In this document: positions 10,897 through 22,840 of the stretch, piece after piece | Position numbering within the stretch: position 1 is the stretch's first letter | Layout: every line of letters begins with the position of its first letter | Notes under the pieces: model-generated | Told to the model about the DNA's origin: nothing | The model's input: only the letters and a program-made list of their open reading frames with translations | Databases searched by the model: none | Made by a program: the position numbers and the translations under genes | NCBI RefSeq assembly: GCF_001653235.2 | Contig: NC_035791.1 | Location: forward strand, 2,666,001-2,730,000 | Source of the DNA: Pochonia chlamydosporia 170 | Lineage: Eukaryota > Ascomycota > Sordariomycetes > Hypocreales > Clavicipitaceae | Length of the DNA stretch: 64,000 bases | Direction: 5' to 3'

Positions 10897-12860
10897 TCAT
10901 TTTGGACAGCTTTTGGTGACCCTCCAGGCAATCAAACCCCGACGACCAATCACTCGCGACAGTGTATTCCAAACACCGTCATCTCCAAAATCAAGGTCAT
11001 CCAAATTCAGATGTTTTCTGTAACGCCAAACCTCTCGAAATCGCAAGCCTTGCAATCCTTTATTTTTCAGGTATGGATCCAGCCATGTTGCTGAAGCTGG
11101 TGCAATCAAATAGGTCCCATTCTTTTCTTTTAGGTACTCTCGGTTTCGTCGATCAGCCGGCGTATCGCACGTTGCAAGCTCGTTGAGCTGAGCCAGTAAT
11201 GCGTCGCCTTTGAGACCCATCACATCTTGAGTTCGCAGAACCTCGTTCTTTCCGTTGAGCAGCCATATTGGCGGTGTGTAAGTCTTCCACCAAATTGCGT
11301 GAGTTGCGTCAGGCTGGTTGCTCATAAACACCTGGCCAGGAACGACGCCGCCTTGGTGGTATACTCCCATCAATACCCCAAAGAAAAGGTTGAAAAGAAT
11401 CCATGCTCCTGCCCAAGCGCGCAACATGGTTTTGTTTTTGGGCAACTCAACCGATGAAAGAATAAGGGGCACGGTTGGCAAAAGAAACCGAGCCTCTTGG
11501 TGAGGGAAGATGGACAAAACGAAAAGTCCGGAGATGGCGGAGTATAGTCTCAGCGATAAGTGAGGCTTGGCAAAGAGCAGAATAGCGGCCGGGCCAAGTA
11601 GCTGCGGAAGGTTTGCCGCTAGATGTTGATACCACGGGTGTATGCCATGCTGGGCAAGATTTGAAGTGTCGGAGTTGTAGAGGAAGAAGTTGAGTGGTGT
11701 GATGGTAGGTTTGCGAATTAGGTCGGTCCATGTGACGGGTTCAGATGAGTAGAAAGCGGTATCCAGCGCGATAGCGATTACAGTGGTTATTAACGCAGCC
11801 GAGGCCAGGGCCGCAAAAGACAAAGGTCTAGAATTGGTCAGCAGCGCATTCCATCAACAAAAAGTTGTGACATGTTTCGGCCAGAGATTACATACTTATT
11901 CCAAAAATGGGGTATCAAACGAAGGCCGGGAATCAATAAAAATGCTGGGAAAGTGGTTCGGTTAAATACGCCAAAAACGGCAACAATTCCAAGCACTGTT
12001 GAAGACAAGAGGGATGATTGTTGCTGCAGCAAACGGTTAGTGAATTTGTCACCAAGATGTATCGAGGCAGAATGTATCGCCTCAAAAGAAAGATGTCGTA
12101 CCCGAGTATCCACAATACGCTGAATCAAAACTAAACTCCATGCTACAACCAAAGTTTCCACTGAATTCGAAAAAGTATGTGTTTGATATGTCCAAGTGAC
12201 ATATGACGAAGCAACCAATAGCACGGCAACGCGACGATGTCGCGGCGAAGGTATCAGTTCGTGAAGGGCCCAGTCCTCCAAGACGAAGCTAATCAAGAAC
12301 ATAAGGACGCGCAAAGTCCAAAATACGGCGATGGGTGGAATTTCGCCATCATTTCCATTGCCGATCCACAGCCAACGGAGCAGTAGCATCGGCAGCCCAT
12401 AGACGGGCCATAATGGGAATACGCTTCGAATCGGGTGCTCGCTCGTAAACTCCCAGGTCCGTCGAACAGGATAACTAAAAATCTGGCCTATACATTGACC
12501 ATGACGTTTGTGTTAGCAGGAAACTTCTCACGAGATGCAGGCACGGTAGCAAACACGAGCGCGTGACTTGGCCAAACGACTCTGTCGATCCACCAATCCA
12601 GACGCACGCACTTGCGTCTTACACCTTGGCTGTAGTATCTGCGTCGCGACACACAAAGTGGCCGAGCATGGCTTATGAATTCTGCCAGCGAAGCGCGCAA
12701 GACCATAACTAAAAAAAAAAGGGCGACGCAACAACAAGGGAAAAATCATACCGGCGATGACCTCTGGGCCTTGGAAATTCTCGTCGGGGTGTAGATAGCT
12801 GGGTGACAGGGCGAACCACAGCCGTATCAGAACCAGAAGCAGGTAAGTACGCCGCCACAT
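10897..12860 (-). CDS. SMP3: GPI mannosyltransferase 4 (Smp3 family, GT22)
   Basis: Four exons (12752-12860, 12102-12487, 11896-12023, 10897-11827) sum to 1554 nt, giving 517 residues. The N-terminus is a membrane segment followed by the GT22 signature [10 protein letters not shown] (H24-E33). After the 264-nt first intron comes the Smp3-typical block [20 protein letters not shown]. Several hydrophobic segments follow, plus [14 protein letters not shown] and [11 protein letters not shown]. The family adds the fourth mannose to the GPI anchor precursor in the ER. The block [20 protein letters not shown] favours Smp3 over Gpi10 or the Alg9/Alg12 relatives. The third intron (12024-12101, 78 nt) is in frame and stop-free; I call it spliced because removing it joins VDTR to [12 protein letters not shown] as in relatives. 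Confidence 0.9.
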
Positions 12861-15800
12861 AGTTCAGCAACGGAGTCTGGATGTCGTCGATGGCGCAACA
12901 GGCATGAGGTCGAATTGTTGATGAATAGTGATGGAGGAGGAAAAGACATGGGAGACTTGAGGTTGGAGAGTCGGCGTGGGTTGACGCTTCCAGAGCGGCG
13001 GCGTGTGCAAAAGCAAAACGGCGATGCAGCAGTGAACACGGTGGTTGAGAGCCGAGCAGACGATGAAGTGGGTAAGAGATTAGAAGATATACATATGTAT
13101 AAAAAGAGGCGACACGAAGGTGAAGCTGAAGGGTTAACCGCGTCGCGACATCAGCATAGATGGAGGAAAAAGTGTTGATGGACAGAGTTTAGCAAAGAGG
13201 AAAGGCAGATTAAGCAATTTATCAACGTGTAGTGTACGGAGCACAAGACTTGGTAGGATTCCGGAGTTGGGGCACGGTCAGCGATAACTAAGACCAAGTG
13301 AGACCTGCCTGGACCTGGACACAATTGGAGAGCTGTCGAACCCGGAAAAAAAAGGTGTCCAGTCTGGTCAAGTCCTGTTGGGGCAAGGGGGGGATGGGAC
13401 TGGGACCAGACTGGGCTTGAACAGCACACATGCAGGGCTGATGGGTTGACAGGCAAAGCTCAAGCTGGCACACCAGACTGCCAAGGCACCTGATGCTGAC
13501 AATCAAATGGGCGATAAACAAAAAATAATAAGGGGCGGATGACCTCATTGCACCAGGCCATAATTCAGCAGCATCACGCATTCGAGTCTGGCCCTTTTCT
13601 TCTTCTTTGCTTTGATTCCGTTGTTCTACCTGCTTTGCCCTTGCTGCCCTTTCCCACGTCCGTCTCCGTCCCTAGCACACCATTTCGCCGACGCCCACGG
13701 AGCACCAGACATGGACACGTACCGAACAGCACCGACCAAGCAGGGGGGAGACAATCGTGGCAAACTTGACCAAACACACAAGACTCGACTGTTCCAAAAA
13801 CAATGGGAAGCACCAGAAATAGGGGCTACCTGTTGACCTGTTATTAGTTACAGAAGACAAGCAGCAGCATTGATGAACAATGAACTAACGACAGCCACCA
13901 GGGTCTGTCTTTCGTGCACCTCCACTGCGCGCATGTCGTCGGCGATACCAATAAAGAGCTTGCATGGGACAGGCTGTCTGTCATGCTGGGTGAATCAACA
14001 TTCTTCAGAATCAAAAATGTTCAATGTTGTTGTTCCCCTGGTCGCTAATGAAGGGCAGAACCGCCGCTAAACTCGAGCCGGCAATCAGCTCAGGGGCAAC
14101 GGGACCGGACACTTGGCGACTCACCTATGATGCTTGCTTGTCGACCCATTCTGGGGACTCAAAGGAGTCTGGGAGTGGTCAAGGGTCAAGTCTGGTGTTA
14201 TGGAGACTCGACGGCATCGCGCCACACCACGTACCCATGAATCGGCAATCTAACGATTGCAGCCAAAACCTTGAACACAATAGTCCCGGACCGTCCGACT
14301 CCGCCCAAGAAGACACAATGGCCTGACGGTGTTAACCATTATTTCCGGGTAAGATCAGGGCACTGGTTCGTACGATATTCTCTCTGCCATTTACCAGAGA
14401 AATTGACCTTCTTGGATCTACAGACCTACGGCCATGGACAGCTCAGCGCTGTGGCTGGTTGTAGATGCGGAGGCATAACAAAGATGCAACCACCTCCATG
14501 CAACCTCCTCCATGTCGGTTGCCAACCCCAGAGCTGCAATGACACCCCGCGCCAAGATTCAACGATCTGACATAAAGACCGCCAGACATGGCCGTTGCAT
14601 GGAGGGCCTAAAAGCCATCTGTGAATGCTCTTTCTTTCCCTTGCCATTGGCAGCGAGAAGATTCTTATCCTACGTCGCCATGTCTTGCGGATCAAAGACA
14701 CTGTACATGGTTAGGAAGGAGCAGTCCTCTGCGATGAAAAATTCCATTACGAGAAAGCGGTCATAGTCTTCGTTGTTGCGGTGATTTGGAACCGACTTAG
14801 GGACATAGCTAGATGGCTTCGAATGACTTGGATCGAAGGGAATGTGTTGGGCATTCTAGCGGCACAACGAAAAGACGCCATCCACACATAGTATTCTTCA
14901 AGGTGTTGTCCTGGAGAAGTCTGAGACACTGGCGAAAGGCTTGCAGTCGTCTTTGACTCGAAGCCAAAAGCCTCCCCAGACCACATTTGATGGCCGGCAA
15001 CGCAAGACATTGTTCATTGAGGGTGCCATGCAGTCTTGTACGTCACTGTACTCAGTCTAGACCAAGAGGAGGAGGTTACAGGGCGCCATATCGCCTCAAC
15101 AATGTCTTGCAGCATCTCGCATTCCAGGACCATTATGCTCCGTCTGAGATAGCCATCCACTTCGCAGAGGCAAAAGTCAAGTCGGATCCAAGGCCACTAG
15201 TCAGGCTGAGAGGTTGGTGGGTCAACATAATGTACCTATGGCAGGTGTGTGTATTCATCGGAGAATTTGACTCGATTACTATTTTTCTCTTTTATCTTTT
15301 GGCGGAAGGGAAGCTCACATCAGACGAAGGCTGATTGGAGACCATGCCCTAGATGATTATGCATGCATATAAAACTTTGTCAACAGTTCAGTTCAAGCTA
15401 CTGACAGGTGGTGGCGCTGCTGCCCATTGCATGGTCTCAACTTACATCAGGTTCGTAGATCTTGACGAGCCGACAGATTGACGGCACTTTCCCGGACGCA
15501 GCAATGTGTCTTTGATATCTCGCTCCGTGAAAGTCATTCTTGTCATGAGTATGGTCGAACGCATGTTCATCAAGATAAAGGACAATCCTCGCATCGCAGA
15601 GGGCTACAATGAACAGGGCCTCTCGCAAACCCGGCTGACGCCAGAGACAGACAGGTTGAGAACAGGGAAAGCTGGTCGTTTAGTTTGGTAGTGCCAACGA
15701 TAAAACTAGTAATTTCTCTCACCCGTACTGACAGTCAATATCAGATAGGGGCTCAAGGTGTTTCTCTTTCACACCTGAGCACCCAGACTCTGGAGTTTCG

Positions 15801-16815
15801 TTCTTCCACAGCACATCCACATCCAACCAACAGAACGAGGACTCGACACTTGCCTCATTTTTGTGGGCGAGAGGATTAAAGCCTTGTGAATCATTCGGTG
15901 ACTTCATTGTCATCTTTGGCTTAGCCGATTCTGGCACTTTCCACCAAGGCCGATACAATTTTAGGGCAAGGCAGACCAACAAGCATCAGAGCATTCACCC
16001 AACGTAGGAGATAATAGCAAGACGAGGCTGCCTGTGTGCACAAGCGCCTTGTGAGAGAAAGTCGAGGCAAGGCAGCAGCCCCACTTGACAACATCCATTT
16101 GCACCTGCACCTGCACAGCACCCACCTGTTGCCTGCCATCCTTGAATGTTCCTGCCCATCACTGTCCTCAAGCTTGCTCCAGCACGGCATCGGTTCAACT
16201 CGCCCCTGCCGAATTCAACTTGACACCACTGAAGTGTGAACTGCTGCCTCCCGTCACACACATGCAATCACTTGTCAACCCAAACTTGCCAGCCATGAAC
16301 AAGAAATCATCTATTCTGCAAGCTTATTCATGAACTCTGTTCTGCAATTCTTTGATTTGGTCCATCACAAGGTTTTCTACTTTTAAACAAAGAAGCACTG
16401 CACCAAAGAAAGTTATTTATTTCGTCAAAAGAAGGCTTTCCTCTCATACTCACGTTCAGTCCGAACAAACGCAAACCAAAGAGTCCACTTTCAATTAACG
16501 CTTTGTTCCAGGCCAAGTGCAAAGCCACCACCCAGACAAAACAGTCATACTTCTGCTAGCTGGGTCAAGTATGTCCCGACTCCAGTCTTCTCCATCCACC
16601 AGCCTTCCGTGAAAACCCGCAGTGGCCCTAACTGAGCCAGAGACCGTTTTATCTTCCAACGCCCATCCTTGGTCCTGAACTCGCCTCTGTCATCTCTCAG
16701 TACATAAACCACAGCCGCCCCCAGTCACGACAGGAATCGTCTTGCGCTTCTCCAGCTTCTCCCGCCACGCCAACACTTTGATACCCCAACGAGACACGTA
16801 TAACCATCCGTCGCT
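12861..16815. other. intergenic, about 4 kb, no gene supported
   Basis: The longest frames are near 100 codons, overlap one another and lack coding-like composition. The part near 13.3-13.6 kb and 14.16-14.2 kb carries many GTCTGG/CCAGAC words and a G-rich run. The final 250 bp before Skp1 are C/T/A-rich and look like a promoter and leader. No tRNA or rRNA pattern was recognised. Confidence 0.5.
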
Positions 16816-17516
16816 ATGGCCACCGAAGCTAAGTCTGGCCCCAAGGTCTTCTTGGCCTCCAACGACTCGGCCACTATTGAAGTCGGTAAGTAACCGAAAG
16901 CTTGTTCCTGATTCCCTGCATTTCAAAGACTCCATGCTTACATTGCGATAAGACCGTGTCGTCGCTGAGCGTTCAATGCTCATCAAGAACATGCTCGACG
17001 ATCTTGGCGATGCGAACATTCGTGAGGACAACCCGATCCCAATCCCCAACGTAAGCCACGCTTTTCTCCGACGTCACTCTTGATGCCCCAGTGTCACCTC
17101 TAACACAAACCCAGGTCAACGAGGCTGTTCTTCGCAAAGTCATCGAATGGTGCGAACATCACCGCAATGATCCTCCCCAGGCCCAGGATGACGAGTCTGA
17201 TGGCCGACGACGTACCACCGACATTGAGGAGTGGGACCAGAAGTTCATGCAGGTCGATCAGGAAATGCTTTTTGAGATCATTCTTGTAGGTTTATGCTCC
17301 ATGTACTGTGTTGTCACGTCGCAAACTAATTCATGGCAGGCGTCCAATTACCTCGACATCAAGCCTCTCCTTGACGTTGGTTGCAAAACCGTTGCCAACA
17401 TGATCAAGGGCAAGTCACCCGAGGAGATCCGCAAGACTTTCAACATTACCAACGATTTCACCCCGGAGGAAGAAGAACAGATCCGCCGAGAGAACGAGTG
17501 GGCCGAGGACCGATAA
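16816..17516 (+). CDS. SKP1: SCF ubiquitin ligase adaptor Skp1 (SconC)
   Basis: Four exons (16816-16885, 16953-17050, 17115-17285, 17340-17516) encode 171 residues, about the usual Skp1 length. The N-terminal BTB/POZ-like fold includes [16 protein letters not shown] and [15 protein letters not shown]. The C-terminal dimerisation and F-box-binding helices are near perfect: [40 protein letters not shown], and the end [14 protein letters not shown]. Skp1 links cullin Cul1 to F-box proteins in SCF ligases and acts in nucleus and cytoplasm. Introns are 54-67 nt. It is the only gene in its neighbourhood, flanked by 4 kb and 0.9 kb of gene-free DNA. Confidence 0.97.
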
Positions 17517-18461
17517 AGCCCTTGGCTCGGATGCTTCATGGATATGCTTCTGTTGGGGAAGTTCTTGGCTCGTTGGAAGTCATTCCGCCCCGCTCATGAA
17601 ATTCGGTCATTTGTTTTCGCTGCGGCAAAATCTGCCGTGCACGCTAGGCGTTCGTGGGGGTTGATTAGGTGGAATTGGTGATGGATTCTGCGCTTTGCAA
17701 TGCATCTTTGTTTACGCTTGCACTTCCTCAGGTATACAACTCAGATAATTCATGATGTTTCTAGACCTTCGGGTGCCACCATGTGTTTGTATTTACTCGG
17801 TGAGCTGCGTTGATGAGTTCCGGGTTCAGAGAGAGTTATTCTCGCTCTATGCAGACCACGTCATGACCATGCCCATGCCCATGCCCGCCACCGCAGATGT
17901 TTGGAGCTGGAGCTGCATGGCTTCATCAAGGCTGTTTCATGCCCACGGTATATGGGATGAGACTCGGCAACTAAATGTGGCTATTCCCGCTTGCAGAGAT
18001 AGTTTGACGACATTGTGTCGGTGAATGGTGTTGGAACATGGAGACGTCGTTGGTTCCAGTACCAATGCAATAATCAGATCCACGGGCTTTCATGCACTCC
18101 ACAATACGACACACTTTGCAATTCTTCAGAGTAAATTTGTCTTACTTATTTTCAGAGACATCAAAAATCTGTGCATTCCATTCCCTAAAACCGACCGTTT
18201 CATGCAGTAGTAGCGAGAAATTCGCGATAAACCCTGGCAAATAAAACCCTGCCCTAAATTCCGGTGCGTTTCAACATCTCCTGTTTTCGTTGTTCCTTTG
18301 CGCTCCGAGCAGCAGCAAATTCTTCCTCCCTAGTGCTCCTCCAAGTGTAGTGTGCTTTGGGTCCATTTCATCGTCAAGCCATGGTGAGAAAATATGGTGG
18401 TGTTGTAGTCGGGCAACAGTTGATGGATGGAGGAGTCGAGAATTGTTGGAGGCGAAACAGT
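17517..18461. other. intergenic between Skp1 and RPL39
   Basis: Convergent 3' regions of Skp1 and RPL39. A short ATGCCC triplicate lies near 17870-17886. A frame running to 18271 on the minus strand through the L39 region is a shadow of that gene's other frames. No gene supported. Confidence 0.5.
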
Positions 18462-18905
18462 TTAGATGCCGAGGCGGGTCTTTCTCCAGTGCCGTCTCTT
18501 CGCGTTGTAGCTGTACGAATACACATGTTAGTGGGATGATTTCAACTTTGTAATATGTGGCAGTGTGTTCTCGTAACGGGTTGGGGGAGTCATGTTTCGA
18601 GTTTTCTCTCGTGAGAGGATATGCCATACCGGACGGAGTTGTTGGTTCGGAGTCTAATCCATTGGGGCACAGGGCGGTTCTGCTTCTGCGCCTTGGCAAG
18701 CTTCTGCTTGGTACGGAAAGACTTGTGGCTCTATATGAATTTGAAATGTCAGCGTTTCGTGGTCTTCAATCTCTCGGTCGGAGCGGTCGGGAAGCCGTCA
18801 CAGAACGTGCATCGTGACCTGAGAATACGGAGGTGAACACGGCCGTGTGTATTCTCAGGAAGCGAGCATCGTTGCGGACGGCGTAGCAGGGCGGCGTACC
18901 GGCAT
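18462..18905 (-). CDS. RPL39: 60S ribosomal protein L39 (eL39)
   Basis: Three exons (18900-18905, 18630-18730, 18462-18510) encode 51 residues, exactly the eukaryotic L39 length. Protein blocks are [28 protein letters not shown] and [15 protein letters not shown], which are diagnostic. The first coding exon is just ATG CCG, followed by a 169-nt intron; the second intron is 117 nt and splits an Arg codon. The protein lines the peptide exit tunnel of the large subunit. The exons are too small to stand out as open frames. A telobox-like AAAACCCTAG lies about 90 bp upstream, typical of ribosomal-protein promoters in several fungi. Confidence 0.95.
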
Positions 18906-18996
18906 CTTGGTTGGCTTTGCGTGTCGAGTCGCTAAGGTGGTGATGAATTTCGAGGAGTTGAGACTGAGAGGATTTTTGACCCGCACTCGAGGGCGT

Positions 18997-19006
18997 AAAA
19001 CCCTAG
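18997..19006. promoter_or_regulatory. telobox-like element (AAAACCCTAG)
   Basis: AAAACCCTAG, read as CTAGGGTTTT toward RPL39, lies 92-101 bp before its ATG. Telomere-repeat-like boxes bound by Rap1/Tbf1-type factors are known in ribosomal protein promoters of several fungi. Assignment rests on sequence and position only. Confidence 0.4.
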
Positions 19007-19753
19007 CGAGAAGTGTGGTGCGGCTTGTGTGCGAGAAAGTGTGGCCAAGTGTGGCGCTGAGTGTAAATTTTGCCTGAGGCAGATATGAAGCGAGAAATAC
19101 AGTGGGGGGTCAGAAGTATTTGAACAGGGAAAGGTATCACATATCTCGCTGTATGCTGAGGCATATTGAGCTGTGTTAGTGTATACTTGCATATGTTCAA
19201 ATACATTGGACCACAGACTGTAGGTGATGGACTTAAGGCCCCACTGCGGCTAAGTGCCCAATTGTAGTGAATGACGGTGGCTGACGATTCGAAAATTGGA
19301 CAGACAAAATTGCCATGCTATTTATTAGCTCCAATATCTGTGAAGGTTGGCGTATTAATTATGTCCAGTCCCTGCAGCCAATCGTAACTGTAGCCCAGAA
19401 GAATCGACCCAAACCACATGTCCCGCGTTCCGCCTAGGAGTATCGGAGGTAGCGCTGTCTGAGAGCCAGTGGGAGGCAGGTTCCAGAATAGGGGACGCAT
19501 TTCTAATTAATACTTGATCCCCTCTGCCTAAACATTTGCCACGAAACACTCGAAAATCACCAAGAGAAGACGCAAACAGGAGACAAACTCAGCGGTCACC
19601 TTTCTATTCGCAGCTTCGCCCCGTTTACCAGTGAATTTTGTTCGATTTTCCCGCCCGATTCTTCCGACAAGGTGACCACGTGTGTCCGCAGCGTCAACAG
19701 CCCACCGAAGCTTTGTGCTGATCTTCGGGCCCTGAACCTAGCCGACCTGGGTC

Positions 19754-19772
19754 TTTATTTATTTATTTATTT
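19754..19772. repeat. (TTTA)n microsatellite upstream of ARL1
   Basis: About 4.75 perfect TTTA units, 50-70 bp before the ARL1 ATG. Its AT-richness could also serve core promoter function. Confidence 0.85.
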
Positions 19773-19825
19773 CTAATTCTTTCCCTCAATACGCCGTATA
19801 CGCAAACGTCACAAATCTAGTCGCC

Positions 19826-20638
19826 ATGGGTGCGGGCATGTCATGGTTTTCCAACTTGCTTTGGGCAAAGAAGGAGATTAGAATATTGATCTTGGGTCTT
19901 GTATGTTTGTTGGCATCGCGGCGCGTTTTTGATGGAGTGGACGAGGGTTGACATGCTGTGCACTAGGACAATGCTGGCAAGACGACACTGCTATACAGAC
20001 TAAAGGTTCGCACCGTCTGACCGTGTCCCTGACGCTGGGGAGATTGTAAATTACTAACAGGTAGGCGAATAGATTGGCGAGGTCGTCACCACGATACCTA
20101 CAATCGGGTTCAACGTCGAGTCAGTGACATACAAGAATCTAAACTTTAATGTCTGGGTACGTATCATGCCGCACTCAACGCAAAAAGCATGCCCTTGTAG
20201 CTGACAAACTCGCCGGTACAGGATCTGGGTGGCCAAACAAGCATTCGACCCTACTGGCGATGTTACTACGCCAACACAGCAGCCGTCATCTTCGTCGTCG
20301 ACTCCACCGATATCGAACGGTTACAAACCGCGGCCGAGGAACTAGCGGCGATGCTGAATGAAGAAGAACTCAAGGACGCGGCTCTGTTAGTATTCGCCAA
20401 CAAGCAGGACCAGCCTGGCGCAAAGGGCGCAGGTGAAATTTCCGAGGCCCTGCGTCTGGGCGAGCTGCGTGACCGGAACTGGAGCATCATGGCGTGCTCC
20501 GCCGTGGATGGTAGTGGTATCAACGAAGGCATGGACTGGTTGGTGGTAAGTTTGAACTTCTTGGCGTGGCATACTCCCTTGTGTGAACAAAGGCTAACGT
20601 GACGGGTGCTTTTGCAGCAAACGGTTAATCAGGAGTAA
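19826..20638 (+). CDS. ARL1: ADP-ribosylation factor-like GTPase Arl1
   Basis: Five exons (19826-19900, 19967-20005, 20073-20156, 20222-20545, 20618-20638) encode 180 residues. Gly2 is suited to N-myristoylation. G1 is GLDNAGKTT (24-32, split by an intron), switch 2 is WDLGGQ (66-71), G4 is NKQD (126-129), and G5 is CSAVDGSG. The interswitch region ([20 protein letters not shown]) and [20 protein letters not shown] fit Arl1 better than Arf1. Arl1 recruits GRIP-domain golgins to the trans-Golgi. Introns are 65-72 nt; at the third exon the acceptor at 20072 is chosen because the earlier CAG would lead into a stop. The last coding exon is seven codons including the stop. Confidence 0.95.
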
Positions 20639-22840
20639 GCATGGCGTGCGCAATCGAATTCAACTCTTTTCCCAACACCTTTTCGACTCTTACTCTTAAT
20701 TTGTACAACAAACGACCCAAAAAAAAAATGATGTGATGATAAAGGCACTCTCACGATTCCGTCGCATCTTGGTAGACAAATAGTCACAGGTCATGACAGG
20801 GAGAAACGGGAGTTCAGCGGCATGGAGGCAAATACGTCTGGCGCCGGAAGGTAGCAGTTGTGTTTGTTGTTCGATGTCGGCGATGATAACACACTGCGAG
20901 AGGCGGAATATCGCATAAAAGACCGATTACGGCGCTGGTGTGGCGTAGGCATAATACTAACTGGTACGATACTTTAATACTAGATTGGGGACCCGTCGAG
21001 GTTCTTTTCTGATTCCTTGCAAGAGGTGTGCTGTATTGGCTTGTGACTATTTTCTTGGTGCAATGGGTGGAGTTGGAAGTTGATGTTGTGTACTATGTGG
21101 ACTTTGTTGGTGAAAGTGAGGTTTGTCGGTGGTGCAATGATGAGTGCCGTGCATGAGCCAGGTTCATCCTTGGGATGTGCATGTTTATATATTGGTTGAT
21201 ATAACGCAAGGCTCACGATTAGTCATAGTGATGCGAACCAGAAGGTATTGTGTCTACAGAATGCACTTGGAGTACAGTCAGTAAACCCATGGAAGCTGGC
21301 CGAGGTTGCTTCGATGGACGACTTCTTGCATGGCCACTTAATCGATATCCATGTATGACATTGGATTGGTTTGAAACGGCATATAAATGAGACGGAGCAC
21401 TAAAAGTAGACGTTACGGATGGGACAATCCCGTCTGGCGTCATGGTGTTACGATAATCCCGGCGTTGGTACTTCGTTCGGCATTTGATCTGACGAGTTTA
21501 TGAATGGCGGGTGATGCCGCGGTGAGTCTGCCAACACCGAGCGCGGTTGAGCAATCATGTAAGATGTACTCAAACCTTGTGGCAACAATTACTACAGCAT
21601 ATTTGAAGGCATTGTTGTTGTTGCTTGGCTTGGCACCGCCTACAATTCGGCTTATGTTCTGGAGGCGGCTTCAGTTTTCTCTTGTTGTTTGGGCGTTGCA
21701 ATGCCAGATCAATATTGTTATAGGAACACCAGCTTCTCCAAAAGCACCATTCAGCCCTACATGACGTTGAGAATACTTACCAGTGCAATGGTGGAATTAC
21801 TGATAAAACCTTGGACACCCTGTCCAAGAATACAAGCCAACACCCACAAACCTTGGCATTGAATGCAAGTTCAAACACCAGCCTTCCGACACCTCCTCGC
21901 AAAGCATGACATCAGACAACCCCAAAGCAACATATCCATGCGATCCGAACCAATCGTTCCCGTCACAAATCGATTTGGTCAGCGTTTTGTTTATCCACCT
22001 TTGCTGGAGCTCTGCCGTCGCCGGACCTATCTGGCGATATGTGGAGCAGCTCCTTCATTTGACTTTGCCAACGTTCAGTAAACAACATTTACAGAGAAAT
22101 AGGGTTTCAATTTGCTATCGAAATACGGAGTACTTAAATGCAGTATTTAATTTGTCTCTGCGTCATCAATTTTGTTGGATGTCAAGAATCGAGACCTGGT
22201 GTATTGAGACCTCTAGCTACATGCTTAGGAAGCCTTACTAAGACAAGACCCCTGACCAGATTCCAGACAACACATGGGCAAATGATTCGAAGACCATTAC
22301 TTCGTATTTGGCAATTGTAAATGTCTCGCCACTTATTGGGTAATGATCCACCGGCTATTTCATCGACAACTTGCTTCCAACTATCAAACTCTATGGTCGG
22401 TGGCCGAGCCATTCGCCGCGGGGACTGGAGAGTGACCGAAATGGTGGCTTGAAGTCAACCGTTCACTTGTGGCGACTGCGATGATGCTACATGTGCATGA
22501 ATACTGACAAAGATGTCAGTAGCGGTCTTGCCGGTCTGCCATGTATCATGGCAAACTGAGTTATGATGAGCCCCGGTCGTTACGGGCTCGTTTGCGGCGT
22601 TCAAAGTATATAGAGTCACCGTTGACTTGAGCAGTATAAGTGTGGACGCCACTATTCATCGTTCATAAATCTGGCTCTTTGCGGTTTACTTGCTATACAT
22701 AATTTGAAAATAGCATTTTCCTCGATCAAAAGTGCTACTTGAGCTGTGTCGATACAATCTCACTCAGTTCTCACTCAATACTATCTCACGACTCACTTAC
22801 ACCAAGGCCACCATCACAACTCCTCATACAACTCGCCATC
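20639..22840. other. intergenic, 3' of ARL1 and promoter of the catalase gene
   Basis: No gene supported in 2.2 kb. One TACGGAGTA word lies at 22124-22132. A TATATAG at 22607-22613 and an A/C-rich leader mark the catalase promoter. Confidence 0.5.
22607..22613 (+). promoter_or_regulatory. possible TATA box of the catalase gene
   Basis: TATATAG about 230 bp before the catalase ATG, followed by an A/C-rich stretch with many CTCAC/ACTCA words that looks like a 5' leader. Distance to a transcription start is unknown. Confidence 0.35.

Larger units (their letters stand above)
18906..19825. other. divergent promoter region, RPL39 / ARL1
   Basis: 920 bp between divergent starts. The RPL39-proximal side contains a telobox-like word; the ARL1-proximal side contains a CACGTG (about 19676) and a TTTA repeat. 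No gene supported. Confidence 0.55.

Noticed and set aside
12915..13178. 87-codon frame, charged, divergent from SMP3
   Set aside because: Starts only 55 bp from the SMP3 ATG, leaving no promoter, and has no recognisable content.
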